Of a stretch of DNA of 64,000 nt, positions 27,426 through 37,749 are shown one piece after another. Numbering within the stretch: the stretch's first letter is position 1; every line of letters begins with the position of its first letter. The notes under the pieces are model-generated. The model had not been told where the DNA came from. It saw nothing but the letters and a program-made list of their open reading frames with translations, and ran no database searches. This DNA comes from Micrococcaceae bacterium RIT 802 (lineage in GTDB: Bacteria; Actinomycetota; Actinomycetes; Actinomycetales; Micrococcaceae). The translations under genes were made by a program, and so were the position numbers. The DNA is taken from NCBI GenBank assembly GCA_016892645.1, contig JAFEMX010000011.1, positions 62,001-126,000 on the forward strand, read 5' to 3'.

Positions 27426-28922
27426 TCAGCCGCCGTGGGCCTGCAGGAACTCGTAGACCTCGGTCTCGTCCACTCCCGGGAACGCCCCCGAGGGCATGGC
27501 GGCGAGCAGGTGCGAGTTAGCCCGCGCCGCCGGCCAAGCCTGGCCGGCCCATATCCGGGACAGGTTGTCCGGCGGACGCTTGCAGCAGGTCTCGTCCGGG
27601 CAGCGCGACTTCGAGCGTTCGGTGGTGTCCCGGCCGCGGAACCACTTCACATGCTCGTAGGGAACGCCGATGCTCAGCGAGTACGTGCCCGAGGAGTGGC
27701 GTTCGGTGCGGGCCGTGCACCAGTAGGTACCGACCACCGTGTCGGTGTACTGCTCGTAGGCCCGGAACTTGTCGGGCACCTCGAAGACCTCGCGGCTGGT
27801 CCAGTACCGGCAGATGGTCTGGCCCTCGATGGCACCGGTGTGGTCGGCGGGAAAATTCACGCCGTCGTTCTCGTAGGCCTTGTGCAGGATGCCCGACTCG
27901 TGGACCTTCTGGAAGTGGCAGGTGATGCCCAGGTGCTCGGTGGCCAGGTTGGTGAAGCGGTGGGCCGCGGATTCGTAGGAGACCGCGTAGGCGTCGCGCA
28001 GGTCCTCGATGGCCAGCGACTTGTTCTTCTTCGCCTCCTCCAGGAACCGCACGGTGGTCTTCTGCGGCATCAGCAGCGCCGCGGCGAAGTAGTTGGTGTA
28101 GACGCGCTGGCGCAGGAATTCGCTGTAGTCACGCGGCGCCTCGTGCCCGAGCACGTAGTGTCCGAGCGCCTGCAGCAGCACCGAACGGGCATCGTGCTCG
28201 CTGCGTGAGCCCTGCACCAGATAAATTTGGCGGTTCTTCAAATCCGTCACCGACCGGGTCGAATGGGGCAGGTTGCCGACGAAACGCAACCCGAAACCCA
28301 GGTGTTCGGCCAGGTCCGCGGCCACGTGGTGGGACAACGGACCGGAGGTGTGCCCGACGGCGTCCAGCAGGTCCTGCGCCTGCTTCTCCAGCTCCGGGTA
28401 GTGGTTGTTGAGCTCGCGCATCTCGGCGCGGATCTCGGTGTTCGCCCGGCGCGCCTCCTCCGGGGTCGCGGACTGCTGCTCAAGGCGCCGCTCCAGCTCA
28501 TGCTGGAGGCCGACCAGCGACTCGAGCACATCCATCGACAGCCGCGAGGAGACGCGGACTTTCGGCAATCCGAGCGACCCGTAGAGCGGTCCGCGTTGCG
28601 CCTTTTCCAGTTCGATTTCCAGGGCGGCCCGGCGGCTGGGGGGCTCGGCCCCGAGCAGGTCGTCGACACCGGTATCCAGGGCTCCGGCCAGCAGTTTGAG
28701 CAGGGAGACCTTGGGCTCGCGCTTGCCGTTCTCGATCAGGCTCAACTGAGAGGGCGCCACGCCGACGACCTCCCCCAATCCGTCCAGGGTCAGCGCCTTC
28801 GCCTTGCGCAGGTGGCGTATCCGCCGGCCCAGGGCAATCGAGTCGAGTTCGGCGTCGAGTTCCGCCGCGGTGCCGTCCGGGGATGATCCGCCGGGCGGCC
28901 GGTTCCATGTGGGAGTCGTCAC
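27426..28922 (-). CDS. ramB: XRE/ImmA-type regulator of acetate metabolism, RamB-like
   Basis: A 498-residue regulator divergent from aceA. The N-terminal Xre domain (about 35-95; [37 protein letters not shown]) is followed by a long helical middle, an IrrE/ImmA-like DUF955 region with a degenerate zinc motif ([11 protein letters not shown]) and a C-terminal ScfR-type domain with a Cys cluster ([10 protein letters not shown]). This architecture and position match RamB, the regulator of isocitrate lyase and related genes in Corynebacterium and Mycobacterium. GTG 28922 was chosen because TATTCT ends 6 nt before it (leaderless type); a TTG at 28949 is less likely. Confidence 0.88.
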   Translation of the reverse strand: MTTPTWNRPPGGSSPDGTAAELDAELDSIALGRRIRHLRKAKALTLDGLGEVVGVAPSQLSLIENGKREPKVSLLKLLAGALDTGVDDLLGAEPPSRRAALEIELEKAQRGPLYGSLGLPKVRVSSRLSMDVLESLVGLQHELERRLEQQSATPEEARRANTEIRAEMRELNNHYPELEKQAQDLLDAVGHTSGPLSHHVAADLAEHLGFGLRFVGNLPHSTRSVTDLKNRQIYLVQGSRSEHDARSVLLQALGHYVLGHEAPRDYSEFLRQRVYTNYFAAALLMPQKTTVRFLEEAKKNKSLAIEDLRDAYAVSYESAAHRFTNLATEHLGITCHFQKVHESGILHKAYENDGVNFPADHTGAIEGQTICRYWTSREVFEVPDKFRAYEQYTDTVVGTYWCTARTERHSSGTYSLSIGVPYEHVKWFRGRDTTERSKSRCPDETCCKRPPDNLSRIWAGQAWPAARANSHLLAAMPSGAFPGVDETEVYEFLQAHGG

Positions 28923-29051
28923 TTCTTGAGAATAGCGGAAGAAGTGCAAATCTTTCCACCAAAACCCCCTAGAAAACCTCTTGCGGATCGCGAAAAGTGT
29001 TGTTTACGCAGAAAACACCGAAACAACATCGGCGAACCAGAGGAGAACGAC
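28923..29051. promoter_or_regulatory. divergent ramB-aceA control region
   Basis: The minus strand carries the ramB -10 TATTCT (28934-28929). A TTTGCA-core motif (AAGTGCAAATCTTT at 28942-28955) resembles RamB boxes. On the plus strand TTGCGG (28981-28986) and TTTACG near 29003 are possible aceA promoter elements, and an 8-bp perfect inverted repeat TGTTGTTT (28998-29005) / AAACAACA (29021-29028) lies in the leader. The region is noticeably A/T-rich. Confidence 0.5.
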
Positions 29052-30356
29052 ATGACGCAGAACCAGCAGACCGCCGCGGAACGCGAGCAGGCCCTGGAGC
29101 TGGAGTGGAGCGCCAACCCGCGTTGGGAAGGCATCACCCGCGAGTACACGGCCGCCGAGGTCGTCCGCCTGCAGGGCCGCGTCGTCGAGGAGAACACGCT
29201 GGCCCGCCGCGGTTCCGAGAAGCTCTGGAACCAGCTGACCGAGGAGGCGAAGACCGGCGCGTACACCAACTCGCTGGGGGCGCTGACCGGCAACCAGGCA
29301 GTGCAGCAGGTCAAGGCAGGGCTGCGCGCCATCTACCTTTCCGGCTGGCAGGTCGCCGCCGACGCCAACCTCTCCGGCCAGACCTACCCGGACCAGTCGC
29401 TCTACCCGGCCAACTCGGTGCCCCAGGTCGTCCGCCGGATCAACAACGCCCTGCAGCGTGCCGACCAGATCGAGTTCTCCGAGGACATCCAGTCCGTCGA
29501 GGACTGGCTGGTTCCGATCGTCGCCGACGCCGAGGCCGGCTTCGGTGGCCCGCTGAACGCCTTCGAGCTGATGAAGTCCATGATCACCGCCGGCGCCTCC
29601 GGCGTGCACTGGGAAGACCAGCTCGCCAGCGAGAAGAAGTGCGGCCACCTCGGCGGCAAGGTCCTCATCCCGACCGGCCAGCACATCCGCACCCTGAACG
29701 CGGCACGGCTGGCGGCCGACGTCTCCAACACCCCGTCCGTGATCATCGCCCGCACCGACGCCGAGGCGGCCACGCTGATCACCTCCGACGTCGACGAGCG
29801 CGACGCCGAGTTCATCACCGGAGAGCGCACCGCCGAGGGCTTCTACAAGGTCCGCAACGGGATCGAACCCTGCATCGCCCGGGCCAAGGCCTACGCCCCT
29901 TACTCCGACCTCATCTGGATGGAGACCGGGACCCCGGACCTGGAGCTGGCCAGGAAGTTCGCCGAAGCGGTCAAGGCCGAGCACCCGGATCAGATGCTCG
30001 CCTACAACTGCTCGCCGTCGTTCAACTGGAAGAAGCACCTCGACGACGCCACCATCGCGAAGTTCCAGCGCGAACTCGGCGCCATGGGCTTCACCTTCCA
30101 GTTCATCACCCTCGCCGGCTTCCACGCCCTGAACCACTCGATGTTCGACCTGGCTTCCGGCTACGCCGAGAAGGGCATGAGCGCCTACGTCGAGCTCCAG
30201 GAGCGCGAGTTCGCCTCCGAGGCCGCCGGCTACACCGCCACCAAGCACCAGCGCGAGGTCGGCACCGGCTACTTCGACAAGATCGCGACGACGCTGAACC
30301 CCAACGCGTCCACCCTGGCCCTGGTGGGATCCACCGAGGCCGGCCAGTTCCACTAA
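29052..30356 (+). CDS. aceA: isocitrate lyase
   Basis: A 434-residue enzyme that splits isocitrate into succinate and glyoxylate, the first step of the glyoxylate shunt. The catalytic signature [15 protein letters not shown] is intact (active Cys in KKCGH), with [10 protein letters not shown] for Mg2+ and substrate binding and NCSPSFNWK near the C-terminal end. ATG 29052 with AGGAG was chosen; the frame is open upstream but without family residues. Divergent ramB-like regulator and downstream malate synthase give acetate/fatty-acid regulation. Confidence 0.97.
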   Translation: MTQNQQTAAEREQALELEWSANPRWEGITREYTAAEVVRLQGRVVEENTLARRGSEKLWNQLTEEAKTGAYTNSLGALTGNQAVQQVKAGLRAIYLSGWQVAADANLSGQTYPDQSLYPANSVPQVVRRINNALQRADQIEFSEDIQSVEDWLVPIVADAEAGFGGPLNAFELMKSMITAGASGVHWEDQLASEKKCGHLGGKVLIPTGQHIRTLNAARLAADVSNTPSVIIARTDAEAATLITSDVDERDAEFITGERTAEGFYKVRNGIEPCIARAKAYAPYSDLIWMETGTPDLELARKFAEAVKAEHPDQMLAYNCSPSFNWKKHLDDATIAKFQRELGAMGFTFQFITLAGFHALNHSMFDLASGYAEKGMSAYVELQEREFASEAAGYTATKHQREVGTGYFDKIATTLNPNASTLALVGSTEAGQFH

Positions 30357-30363
30357 GCAGACC

Positions 30364-30406
30364 ACGACGGTGGTGCCTCCTGCCCCCTGGGAGGCACCGC
30401 CGTCGT
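30364..30406 (+). terminator. terminator or attenuator between aceA and aceB
   Basis: A 17-bp stem with one mismatch (30364-30380 with 30390-30406) 8 bp after the aceA stop, followed by a T run at 30415-30421. aceB therefore needs read-through or its own promoter. Confidence 0.8.
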
Positions 30407-30435
30407 ACCCCACACTTTTTTGAAGGAGAACCGCC

Positions 30436-32073
30436 ATGAACGACCCCATCACCCTGAACGGCATCACGCTGAACGCTTCGCCGGTCCGCCGGCAGGAGCA
30501 GATCCTCACCCCCCAGGCCATGGACTTCCTGGCGAAGCTCCACGCCGAGTTCGAGCCGCGCCGCCACGAACTGCTGGCCGCACGCGAGACCCGCCGCCGC
30601 CAGATCGCCGCCGGCGAGGACCCCCGCTTCCTGGAGGAGACCCGCCACATCCGCGAGGACGACTCCTGGCGCGTCGCCCCGGTCGCCCCCGGGCTGGAGG
30701 ACCGCCGCGTGGAGATCACCGGGCCGACGGACCGCAAGATGGCGGTCAACGCGCTGAACTCGGGCGCGAAGGTCTGGCTGGCCGACCTCGAGGACGCCTC
30801 GACCCCGACCTGGCAGAACGTCATCGGCGGGCAGCTGAACCTGCGCTCGGTGTTGGACGGGGAGATCGACTTCACCACGCCGGAGGGCAAGGAATACCGG
30901 GTCACCGGGAAGACGCTCACCGAGCTGCCCACCATCGTGGTCCGCCCCCGCGGGCTGCACCTGCCGGAGAAGCACCTGACCATCAACGGCAAGCCCACCT
31001 CCGGCTCGCTGGTGGACTTCGGGCTCTACTTCTTCCACAACGCCCAGCGGCTGATCGCCGCCGGCCGCGGCCCCTACTTCTACCTGCCGAAGATCGAGAA
31101 CCACCAGGAGGCGCGCTTCTGGAACGACGTGTTCGTCTTCGCCCAGGACGCCGTGGGCATCGACCAGGGCACAATCCGCGCGACGGTGCTCATCGAGACC
31201 ATCACGGCGGCGTTCGAGCTGGAGGAGATCCTCTACGAGCTGCGCGAGCACTCGGCCGGGCTGAACGCCGGACGCTGGGACTACATCTTCTCCGTCATCA
31301 AGAACTTCCGCACCCGCGGGCCGCGGTTCGTGCTGCCGGACCGGGCGATGGTGACCATGACGGCGCCCTTCATGCGTTCCTACACCGAGCAGCTGGTGCG
31401 GGCCTGCCACCGCCGCGGCGCGATGGCCATCGGCGGCATGAGCGCCTTCATCCCCAACCGCCGCGACGAGGCCGTCAACGCGGTGGCCTTCGAGAAGGTC
31501 CGCGCCGACAAGACCCGCGAAGCATCCGACGGCTTCGACGGTTCCTGGGTGGCCCACCCGGATCTGGTGCCGGTGGCCCGCGAGGTCTTCGACGAGACGC
31601 TCGGGGGCAAGCCCAACCAGCTGGACCGCCAGCGCGAGGACGTCGTCCCCGATGACCGCGAACTGCTCAACGTCGCCGGGACCCGGGGCCTGATCACCGA
31701 GAACGGCGTGCGCATGAACGTCGAGATCGGGATCCGCTACATCGAGTCCTGGCTGCGCGGCAACGGCGCGGTGGCGCTGCAGAACCTGATGGAGGACGCG
31801 GCAACCGCCGAGATCTCCCGCTCGCAGATCTGGCAGTGGATCCACCAGGGAGCGGTGACCGACGAGGGCGAGCTCATCACCCCCGAGTTCGTCGAGGAGA
31901 TCATGGACGACGAGTTCGCCAAGATGGAGCGCTTCGAGGGCGACCGGTTCGCCGACGCCCGCGAGATCTTCGACGAGTGCGCCCTGCGCGAGGAGTACCC
32001 CGCTTTCCTCACGGTCCCGGCCTACACCCGGTTCCTGTGCCAGTCGAAGGCCAAGGCCACCATCGACGCCTAA
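30436..32073 (+). CDS. aceB: malate synthase A
   Basis: A 545-residue enzyme that condenses glyoxylate with acetyl-CoA to malate. Length and sequence are of the A isoform. Key segments are [12 protein letters not shown] (catalytic Arg), [40 protein letters not shown] and the catalytic Asp in [28 protein letters not shown] lies just before the ATG. The gene completes the glyoxylate shunt with aceA. Confidence 0.97.
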   Translation: MNDPITLNGITLNASPVRRQEQILTPQAMDFLAKLHAEFEPRRHELLAARETRRRQIAAGEDPRFLEETRHIREDDSWRVAPVAPGLEDRRVEITGPTDRKMAVNALNSGAKVWLADLEDASTPTWQNVIGGQLNLRSVLDGEIDFTTPEGKEYRVTGKTLTELPTIVVRPRGLHLPEKHLTINGKPTSGSLVDFGLYFFHNAQRLIAAGRGPYFYLPKIENHQEARFWNDVFVFAQDAVGIDQGTIRATVLIETITAAFELEEILYELREHSAGLNAGRWDYIFSVIKNFRTRGPRFVLPDRAMVTMTAPFMRSYTEQLVRACHRRGAMAIGGMSAFIPNRRDEAVNAVAFEKVRADKTREASDGFDGSWVAHPDLVPVAREVFDETLGGKPNQLDRQREDVVPDDRELLNVAGTRGLITENGVRMNVEIGIRYIESWLRGNGAVALQNLMEDAATAEISRSQIWQWIHQGAVTDEGELITPEFVEEIMDDEFAKMERFEGDRFADAREIFDECALREEYPAFLTVPAYTRFLCQSKAKATIDA

Positions 32074-32080
32074 CCGACCA

Positions 32081-32142
32081 CCGCCCGCCCCGCGGCGTTC
32101 CCCCTCCATTGGACCCGGCTCCGGCCGGCGCGGGGCGGGCGG
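32081..32142 (+). terminator. terminator after malate synthase
   Basis: A perfect 14-bp GC stem (32081-32094 with 32129-32142) around a 34-nt loop that can fold further. Confidence 0.6.
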
Positions 32143-32495
32143 TCCACACACCACGACGGTCCCCACCTGGCAGAGCTTGCTTCCGGGGGCCGTCGTTCAT
32201 TTAATGCCCTGCTGCATTCCCGGAGCCCGGCCCGAGGAGCGCGTCCAAGCCGGCGTTCTTGCCGAGAGCGGCGATGCGCCGCTATCGGCCACGAAAGCGC
32301 TCCGGTTAGCTGTCTGGGGTCTAGTTTCTCCGCAGGATATCCGCGGCTTCCCCAGCGTCGGTCAAGGCTTCTCCCAAGAACCCCGAAAGTCCGTTCCTGA
32401 GGCGCAAAAGGGTTGTTATGTTTTTTGAAGCGCGGTGAAAACGCCCACGAGGTCCACGCGCAAAACCATCACACAACTTCCCTCAGGAGTACCCC
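32143..32495. other. 353-bp region upstream of the tad locus
   Basis: No supportable gene; an 83-codon open frame at 32177 has no ribosome site or recognisable sequence. A promoter candidate for flp is TTCCTG (32394-32399), 17 bp, TATGTT (32417-32422), just before a T6 run, leaving a leader of about 65 nt to the Flp pilin. The base composition is more A/T-rich than in the flanks. Confidence 0.5.
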
Positions 32496-32714
32496 ATGCT
32501 GTCCATCTACGCCACCCTCCAGACCCTCGGCTTCAAGATCAAGAACCGCCTCCAGAAGGACGAAACCGGAGCCACCGCCGTTGAGTACGGCATCATGGTC
32601 GGCCTTATCGCCGTCGTGATCATCGGCGTCGTCACGCTTCTGGGCCCGCAGCTGAGGACCCTGTTCACGGAGGTCCTGACCGGGCTGGGCGGCACTGCAC
32701 CTGCCGCCCCGTAA
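32496..32714 (+). CDS. flp: Flp/Fap type IVb pilin
   Basis: A 72-residue major pilin. After a short basic leader (KIKNRLQKDETG) comes the class IVb processing site G/ATAVEYG with Glu+5 and Tyr+6, then one hydrophobic helix (IMVGLIAVVIIGVVTLLG). Prepilin peptidase would cut after the Gly. The Shine-Dalgarno CAGGAG is good. It heads the tad cluster and would be the shaft subunit of the pilus. Confidence 0.95.
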   Translation: MLSIYATLQTLGFKIKNRLQKDETGATAVEYGIMVGLIAVVIIGVVTLLGPQLRTLFTEVLTGLGGTAPAAP

Positions 32715-32813
32715 CACTGGCCACATTGCGCACGGCGGCGGGGTTTTGGCTCCGCCGCCACCGCCCGCTGCCAGGACGGACTAACAGCACACGACGAACC
32801 CGAAGGACGGACC

Positions 32814-33188
32814 ATGGACCGGAAGAATGAGCGCGGCGCAGCTGCTGTCGAATTCGCCATCGTCCTGCCCGTCCTTCTTCTGCTCCTCATGGGCATCATC
32901 GAATTCGGCCACGCCTACAACGCGCAGCTCACCGTCACTCAGGCAGCCCGTGAAGGCGTGCGAGTCATGGCAATCTCCAACGATCCGGCGGCAGTCCGAA
33001 CGGCAACCAAGAACGCTGCCCGGACCCTTTACCCCACCCTCACGGACTCAAACGTCGCAATTTCTCCGGTGGCATGTACACCTGGGAGCACGGCCGTCGT
33101 CACCATTACCTACCCGGTGGCCACCATTACCGGGATTGTCGGGCCCATCACCCTCACCGGGAAGGGCACCATGCGATGCGGCGGCTGA
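32814..33188 (+). CDS. tadE: TadE-like pseudopilin
   Basis: A 124-residue minor pilin with a processing-like site ERG/AAAVEFAIVLP (Glu+5 kept) followed by a single helix, and a beta-rich C-terminal part with two Cys (VACTP and MRCGG). TadE proteins are needed for Flp pilus assembly. The Shine-Dalgarno GAAGGA is 6-8 nt before the ATG. Its stop overlaps the next gene by 13 bp. Confidence 0.9.
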   Translation: MDRKNERGAAAVEFAIVLPVLLLLLMGIIEFGHAYNAQLTVTQAAREGVRVMAISNDPAAVRTATKNAARTLYPTLTDSNVAISPVACTPGSTAVVTITYPVATITGIVGPITLTGKGTMRCGG

Positions 33189-34204
33189 TTCACTCGGAAG
33201 ACGACGAACGCGGAGCAGTGAGCGTAATAGCCGCTCTCCTGCTGGTGGCCCTGCTCGGATTCACGGCAATCGTCGTAGATGCCGGAATGCTCTACGCCGA
33301 AAAGGCCCAATTGCAAAACGGCGCCGACGCCGCCGCATTGGCCGTGGCCCAGGAATGCGCCCGCAACCTCTCGAGTACCTCCTGCTCCACGGTTTCCCCA
33401 CTGGCCGGTAGCTTTGCCAACGCCAACGCCAACGATGGTCTCAGCAACGTCCAGTCCATCGTCTTGGCAAAGGCCGCGGGCAACGTCACGGTGACGACCG
33501 GCGCCCAGGAAGCGGGAGGCGAATCGAACCGCATCTCATTGTCCTTCGCACGAATTCTGGGCATCGATTCCGCAGAGGTGGGGACCAGCGCGAGCGCCCA
33601 GTGGGGAAGCCCCATTGCCGGCCGCACTGTCTTTCCCGCCGCGTTCTCGATTTGCCAGGTTGAGGGCCAAGTCGACGGCGGCCTGCAGCGTCTTGGTCTG
33701 CATGGCGGATCGTATGCCAATCCCAGTTGCAATTACGGACCCTCTGGCACAACAGTGGCGGGTGGCTTCGGCTGGCTTGCCCAAGACGCGGGGCAATGTG
33801 GCGGATACATCGACCTGGCCACCCAAGAGGGCGGCAGCGCCCCGGGCAACAGCGAACCACCCAACTGCACTGCCGTGTTCAATAAGTGGCTCACCGATCT
33901 GACCGCTGGTCGGCACCCCACCGTGCTGCTGCCGGTTTTCGACCGAGTTACCGGGACCGGATCCGGCGCAGTCTATGGGCTCAAGGCATTCGCTGCGTTC
34001 GAGGTCGCCGGCTGGAAGTTCACCGGCGGCTCCAGCGCCCCCGCTGTCTTCCACAACACCTCAACCGACGTCGGCGCCCAGGCGTGCACCGGCGACTGCC
34101 GCGGCATCATCGGCCGCTTCGTTCGTTACGTTTCCCTCGATGAGGGCTACACCTTGGGCCCGGTCGACGCCTATGGTGCCACCGTCGTCCGCATGACCCA
34201 CTAG
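33176..34204 (+). CDS. TadG-like Flp pilus assembly protein
   Basis: A 342-residue protein starting MRRLIHSEDDERGAVSVIAALLLVALLGF, a Tad_N-type helix, then DAGMLYAEKAQLQNGADAAALAVAQECA as in TadE/TadG-like proteins, and a long extracellular region with about ten Cys that probably forms disulphides. The Glu+5 of the pilin-like site is Ile here (ERG/AVSVI), so it is probably anchored rather than processed. ATG 33176 overlaps tadE out of frame, implying coupling. Confidence 0.85.
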   Translation: MRRLIHSEDDERGAVSVIAALLLVALLGFTAIVVDAGMLYAEKAQLQNGADAAALAVAQECARNLSSTSCSTVSPLAGSFANANANDGLSNVQSIVLAKAAGNVTVTTGAQEAGGESNRISLSFARILGIDSAEVGTSASAQWGSPIAGRTVFPAAFSICQVEGQVDGGLQRLGLHGGSYANPSCNYGPSGTTVAGGFGWLAQDAGQCGGYIDLATQEGGSAPGNSEPPNCTAVFNKWLTDLTAGRHPTVLLPVFDRVTGTGSGAVYGLKAFAAFEVAGWKFTGGSSAPAVFHNTSTDVGAQACTGDCRGIIGRFVRYVSLDEGYTLGPVDAYGATVVRMTH

Positions 34205-34212
34205 GAGAATCC

Positions 34213-34950
34213 TTGAAATCCCGACTACTGGGCGGTGTTGCCGCCGTCGTCCTCGCTCTCATAGGCGCCATCCTCGTCTTCTCCTACGCATTGAATGCCG
34301 ACGCACGCGCCATGGCCGGCCTGCAGCCCACCGACGTTCTGGTCGTTCAGAAGTCCGTTCCGGCCGGGACAACCGTGGAGCAGCTTCAAGAATCCGTGAC
34401 TCTCGAAAAGCGCCCTGCGGGCTCGGTTCCGACCAGCGCCCTGACAGAGCTCGACACCTCCGCCGGCACGGTCACCGCCGCTGACCTTGTCCCGGGCGAG
34501 GCACTAGTAAGACAGCGTCTGGTTGACCCGGCGACGCTACAAACGCCAGGTTCCGTTCCCATCCCCAAGGGCCTTCAGGAAGTCACATTTGCGCTGGAAC
34601 CCCAGCGGATGATCGGCGGCAATATCGCGGCCGGTAGCACCGTGGGCCTCTTCGCCTCCTTCGACAAGGGAGCCCTCAAGGAGCACCCAAACGAAGCCAG
34701 CACCCAGCGCGTCTTCCACAAGGTCCTCGTCACCAGACTCCAGCGCGCCGATGCCGCGACCGAACCGGCCGAAGGCGGCCAAGCCCTCCCGGCGGGAACC
34801 ATGTTGGTCACCGCCGCGGTGAAGGATCACGACGCCGCCAAGATCGTCTTCGCGTCCGAGTTTGGCCGCATCTGGCTGACCAATGAGCCGAAGAACGCCA
34901 CGGAAGACAACCCGCCCAAACCAGTTCGCATCACCGAGGTGTACCCGTGA
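34213..34950 (+). CDS. cpaB: Flp pilus assembly protein CpaB/RcpC
   Basis: A 245-residue membrane-anchored protein: N-terminal helix (LGGVAAVVLALIGAILVFSYA), then a SAF domain (~40-105; VVQKSVPAGTTVEQL and AADLVPGEALVRQRLVD) and a C-terminal RcpC/CpaB region. The TTG start at 34213 is supported by AGGAGAATCC. It overlaps tadZ by GTGA. In this cell type there is no outer-membrane secretin, so it probably links the platform to the cell wall (inference). Confidence 0.9.
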   Translation: MKSRLLGGVAAVVLALIGAILVFSYALNADARAMAGLQPTDVLVVQKSVPAGTTVEQLQESVTLEKRPAGSVPTSALTELDTSAGTVTAADLVPGEALVRQRLVDPATLQTPGSVPIPKGLQEVTFALEPQRMIGGNIAAGSTVGLFASFDKGALKEHPNEASTQRVFHKVLVTRLQRADAATEPAEGGQALPAGTMLVTAAVKDHDAAKIVFASEFGRIWLTNEPKNATEDNPPKPVRITEVYP

Positions 34951-36143
34951 GCCGGTTCGTTCTGATTACCCCCGATGCGCGATTCGACCACCTGCTCCGG
35001 ACGGCCGTCGCCGCAAGCATGCACGGCGAGGTCCGCTCGTTCCTCACCTCCGCCTTGCCAGAGGATCCCCAGCAACTTCTGGCAGGACTCGCCGTCCCGC
35101 CGGAAGTCTTGGTCCTTGGTCCCGAGGTTCCCGTGGACGAGGCCCTGCGGCTCGCCACGGTCTTCGACGTGCAGTTCCCCGAGATCAGCATCATCCTGGC
35201 CGGCGAATACGAGCCGAAATTCGTCGTGCAAGCCATGCGCGCCGGCATCCGCGACGTGCTCAGCCCCACCGCGGAACTCGCGCAGGTCACCGCTGTCCTT
35301 GAGCGCGCTTGTCAGGCCCACTCGGCTCGTCGTCGTACGCGGCGGCCGATGGACGAGCAGCCCGCGAACAAGGGCCTGGTCATCGGGGTCTTCTCCCCCA
35401 AAGGCGGTGTCGGAAAGACGACAGTAGCGACGAACATCGCAGTCGGCTTGGGAAAGATCGCGCCCATGGGCGTGGTCATCGTTGATCTGGACCTGCAGTT
35501 CGGGGATGTGGCCTCGGCTTTGTGCCTGGATCCCGAGCACACGGTCATGGACGCGGTTTCGCCCACGGCCAGTCGCGACACCCTGGTCCTGAAGGCCTTC
35601 TTGAGCGTGCATCCAGCAGGCTTCTACGCCCTGTGCGCGCCGACGAGCCCCTCCGAAGCGGACCACATCACGGTCGAGCAAGTCGGGCGGCTACTCGATC
35701 AACTGGCCGGCGAATTCCAGTACGTCATTGTGGACAGCGCGCCCGGTCTGCCTGAGGTGGGGCTGACCGCCATGGAACGCTGCACCGACGCGGTATGGGT
35801 GACCGGCATGGACGTGCCCAGCGTGCGCGGTCTGCGATCCGGTTTGGATGTGCTCAAGAAGTTGGACATCCTGCCCGAAACCCGTCATGTCGTGGTGAAT
35901 ATGGCGGATCCCAAGGCAGGACTGTCCATCCAGGACATCGAAGCCTCCATCGGAGCCCCGGTCGATGTCAGCATCCCGCGCTCGCGTTCCGTTGCATTCT
36001 CGACCAACCGGGGGATCCCCGTGCTGCAACAAGCGAAGAACGACCGCGCCGTGAAGGGCTACCGACAACTTCTACAGCGCTTCGACCCTAAATGGCGCGC
36101 TCAACCTGCCCGCAAAGTCCACAGAAGGGTGGTGCTCCGATGA
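34947..36143 (+). CDS. tadZ: pilus assembly ATPase TadZ/CpaE
   Basis: A 398-residue protein with an N-terminal atypical receiver domain (~1-115) and a C-terminal MinD/ParA-like ATPase (~140-390) with the deviant Walker A FSPKGGVGKTTVATN and VIVDLDLQFGDV. The family sites the pilus machine at a pole or focus. The GTG start overlaps the cpaB TGA by 4 bp, and its own TGA overlaps tadA (ATGA). The receiver has no clear phospho-acceptor context (VLVLGPEVPVDEA). Confidence 0.92.
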   Translation: MSRFVLITPDARFDHLLRTAVAASMHGEVRSFLTSALPEDPQQLLAGLAVPPEVLVLGPEVPVDEALRLATVFDVQFPEISIILAGEYEPKFVVQAMRAGIRDVLSPTAELAQVTAVLERACQAHSARRRTRRPMDEQPANKGLVIGVFSPKGGVGKTTVATNIAVGLGKIAPMGVVIVDLDLQFGDVASALCLDPEHTVMDAVSPTASRDTLVLKAFLSVHPAGFYALCAPTSPSEADHITVEQVGRLLDQLAGEFQYVIVDSAPGLPEVGLTAMERCTDAVWVTGMDVPSVRGLRSGLDVLKKLDILPETRHVVVNMADPKAGLSIQDIEASIGAPVDVSIPRSRSVAFSTNRGIPVLQQAKNDRAVKGYRQLLQRFDPKWRAQPARKVHRRVVLR

Positions 36144-37741
36144 AACTCTCCGAACGGCTTGCTGCCGCCGAAAACGGCAAGCACCAACTGACGCCGGCGC
36201 CGCCGGTGGCATCCCCGACCGTCTCCCCCACTCCTTCCCCCGAAACCGGGAACCAGGGCTCCCGCGCTGTCCCCTCGACGCTTCTGCGCCCCGAAGTAGC
36301 TGTACCGGCTGGAACCGAGACCGAAGCCGTCACCCCGGGTTTCCCGGAAAGTCCACGAACACCCGTACCGGCCACCCCTCCAGCAGCCAGCATCTACTCT
36401 CCCACGCCCGCTGCACGCACCACGACGGCCAAAAGCCCGGTTCAGCAGCCTGTGGACGCGTTGGGCGCCCTGAAGGAACGTGCCGCCACAGCGCTCTATG
36501 ATCGCCTGGGCACCAGGTTCAACGACTCAAGCCTCACCGATGAGGACCTGCGCACCAGCGCCCGGGAGGAACTGGCCCAGGTCATCGATGCCGAACGGGT
36601 GCCGCTTTCGCCAGCCGAGCGCTCCCGTCTCATTAGCGATGTGGCCAACGACGTGCTCGGCTACGGGCCGCTGCAGCGTTACCTCGACGACGACGACGTC
36701 ACCGAGATAATGGTCAACCGCATGGACCGCATCTACGTCGAGCGAAAGGGCAAGCTGGTTCTCACCGATTCACGGTTCAGTTCCGAGGAGCACCTGCGCA
36801 AGGTGATCGAGCGCATCGTCTCCAAGGTAGGCCGTCGCATCGACGAGTCCTCCCCCTTGGTCGATGCTCGTCTCGAGGACGGGTCCCGTGTCAATGCCGT
36901 CATTCCGCCACTGGCCGTAGGCGGTTCCTCGCTGACGATCCGCAAGTTCAGCAAGGTCCCCCTCACCGTTCGTGACCTGATCGGGTTCGGAACACTGACT
37001 CCCGAAATGGCTGAACTGCTCCAGGCATGCGTCAAGGCGAAGCTGAACATCATTGTTTCCGGTGGTACCGGCACCGGCAAGACAACGCTCCTCAATGTGC
37101 TTTCTTCCTACCTGCCCCAGACCGAAAGGATCGTCACCATCGAGGACGCGGTCGAACTCCAAATCCAACAGGATCACGTCGTCCGGCTTGAAAGCCGGCC
37201 GCCCAACACGGAAGGAAAGGGCGAAGTGACCATCCGCGAACTGCTGCGCAACTCACTGCGCATGCGCCCGGACCGGATTGTGGTCGGAGAGGTCCGCGGT
37301 GGGGAATCGCTGGACATGCTCCAGGCCATGAACACCGGCCACGACGGTTCGCTCTCCACCGTGCACTCGAACTCCCCCCGCGACGCCATCGCCCGCCTGG
37401 AGACCTTGGTCCTGATGGCCGGCATGGACTTGCCATTGCGTGCCATCCGCGAGCAAATTGCCTCCGCCGTACACCTGATCATCCAGATCTCCCGGTTGCG
37501 CGACGGTACCCGGCGGATCACCCACGTCACCGAGGTCCAGGGCATGGAGGGCGATATCGTCACCCTCCAGGACGCCTTCGTCTTTGACTTCGCCGCCGGC
37601 GTGGACGATTCCGGACGCTTTTTGGGCAAGCCGATCCCCACCGGCATCCGGCCCGGCTTCATCGACCGGTTTGAGGACATGGGCATCCACGTCTCCCCCG
37701 CTGTCTTCGCCGCCCGCACCTTCAACGGCGCGAAACCCTAG
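36140..37741 (+). CDS. tadA: Tad pilus assembly ATPase TadA/CpaF
   Basis: A 533-residue hexameric secretion ATPase of the CpaF type. A disordered Pro/Thr-rich N-terminal ~110 residues precede the conserved core (LGYGPLQRYLDDDDVTEIMVN), with Walker A VSGGTGTGKTTLLN, an Asp box IEDAVELQ, Walker B RPDRIVVGEVRG and the His box HDGSLSTVHSNSP. It powers Flp pilus extension (and retraction in some systems). ATG 36140 overlaps tadZ; in-frame sequence upstream is non-homologous. Confidence 0.95.
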   Translation: MKLSERLAAAENGKHQLTPAPPVASPTVSPTPSPETGNQGSRAVPSTLLRPEVAVPAGTETEAVTPGFPESPRTPVPATPPAASIYSPTPAARTTTAKSPVQQPVDALGALKERAATALYDRLGTRFNDSSLTDEDLRTSAREELAQVIDAERVPLSPAERSRLISDVANDVLGYGPLQRYLDDDDVTEIMVNRMDRIYVERKGKLVLTDSRFSSEEHLRKVIERIVSKVGRRIDESSPLVDARLEDGSRVNAVIPPLAVGGSSLTIRKFSKVPLTVRDLIGFGTLTPEMAELLQACVKAKLNIIVSGGTGTGKTTLLNVLSSYLPQTERIVTIEDAVELQIQQDHVVRLESRPPNTEGKGEVTIRELLRNSLRMRPDRIVVGEVRGGESLDMLQAMNTGHDGSLSTVHSNSPRDAIARLETLVLMAGMDLPLRAIREQIASAVHLIIQISRLRDGTRRITHVTEVQGMEGDIVTLQDAFVFDFAAGVDDSGRFLGKPIPTGIRPGFIDRFEDMGIHVSPAVFAARTFNGAKP

Positions 37742-37749
37742 GACGGGAC

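Noticed and set aside
30106-32166. Long antisense frame opposite malate synthase
   Set aside because: Typical third-position-G/C shadow of aceB with no start context or homology.
32177-32428. 83-codon frame upstream of flp
   Set aside because: No Shine-Dalgarno, poor codon pattern and no recognisable sequence; it overlaps the flp promoter.
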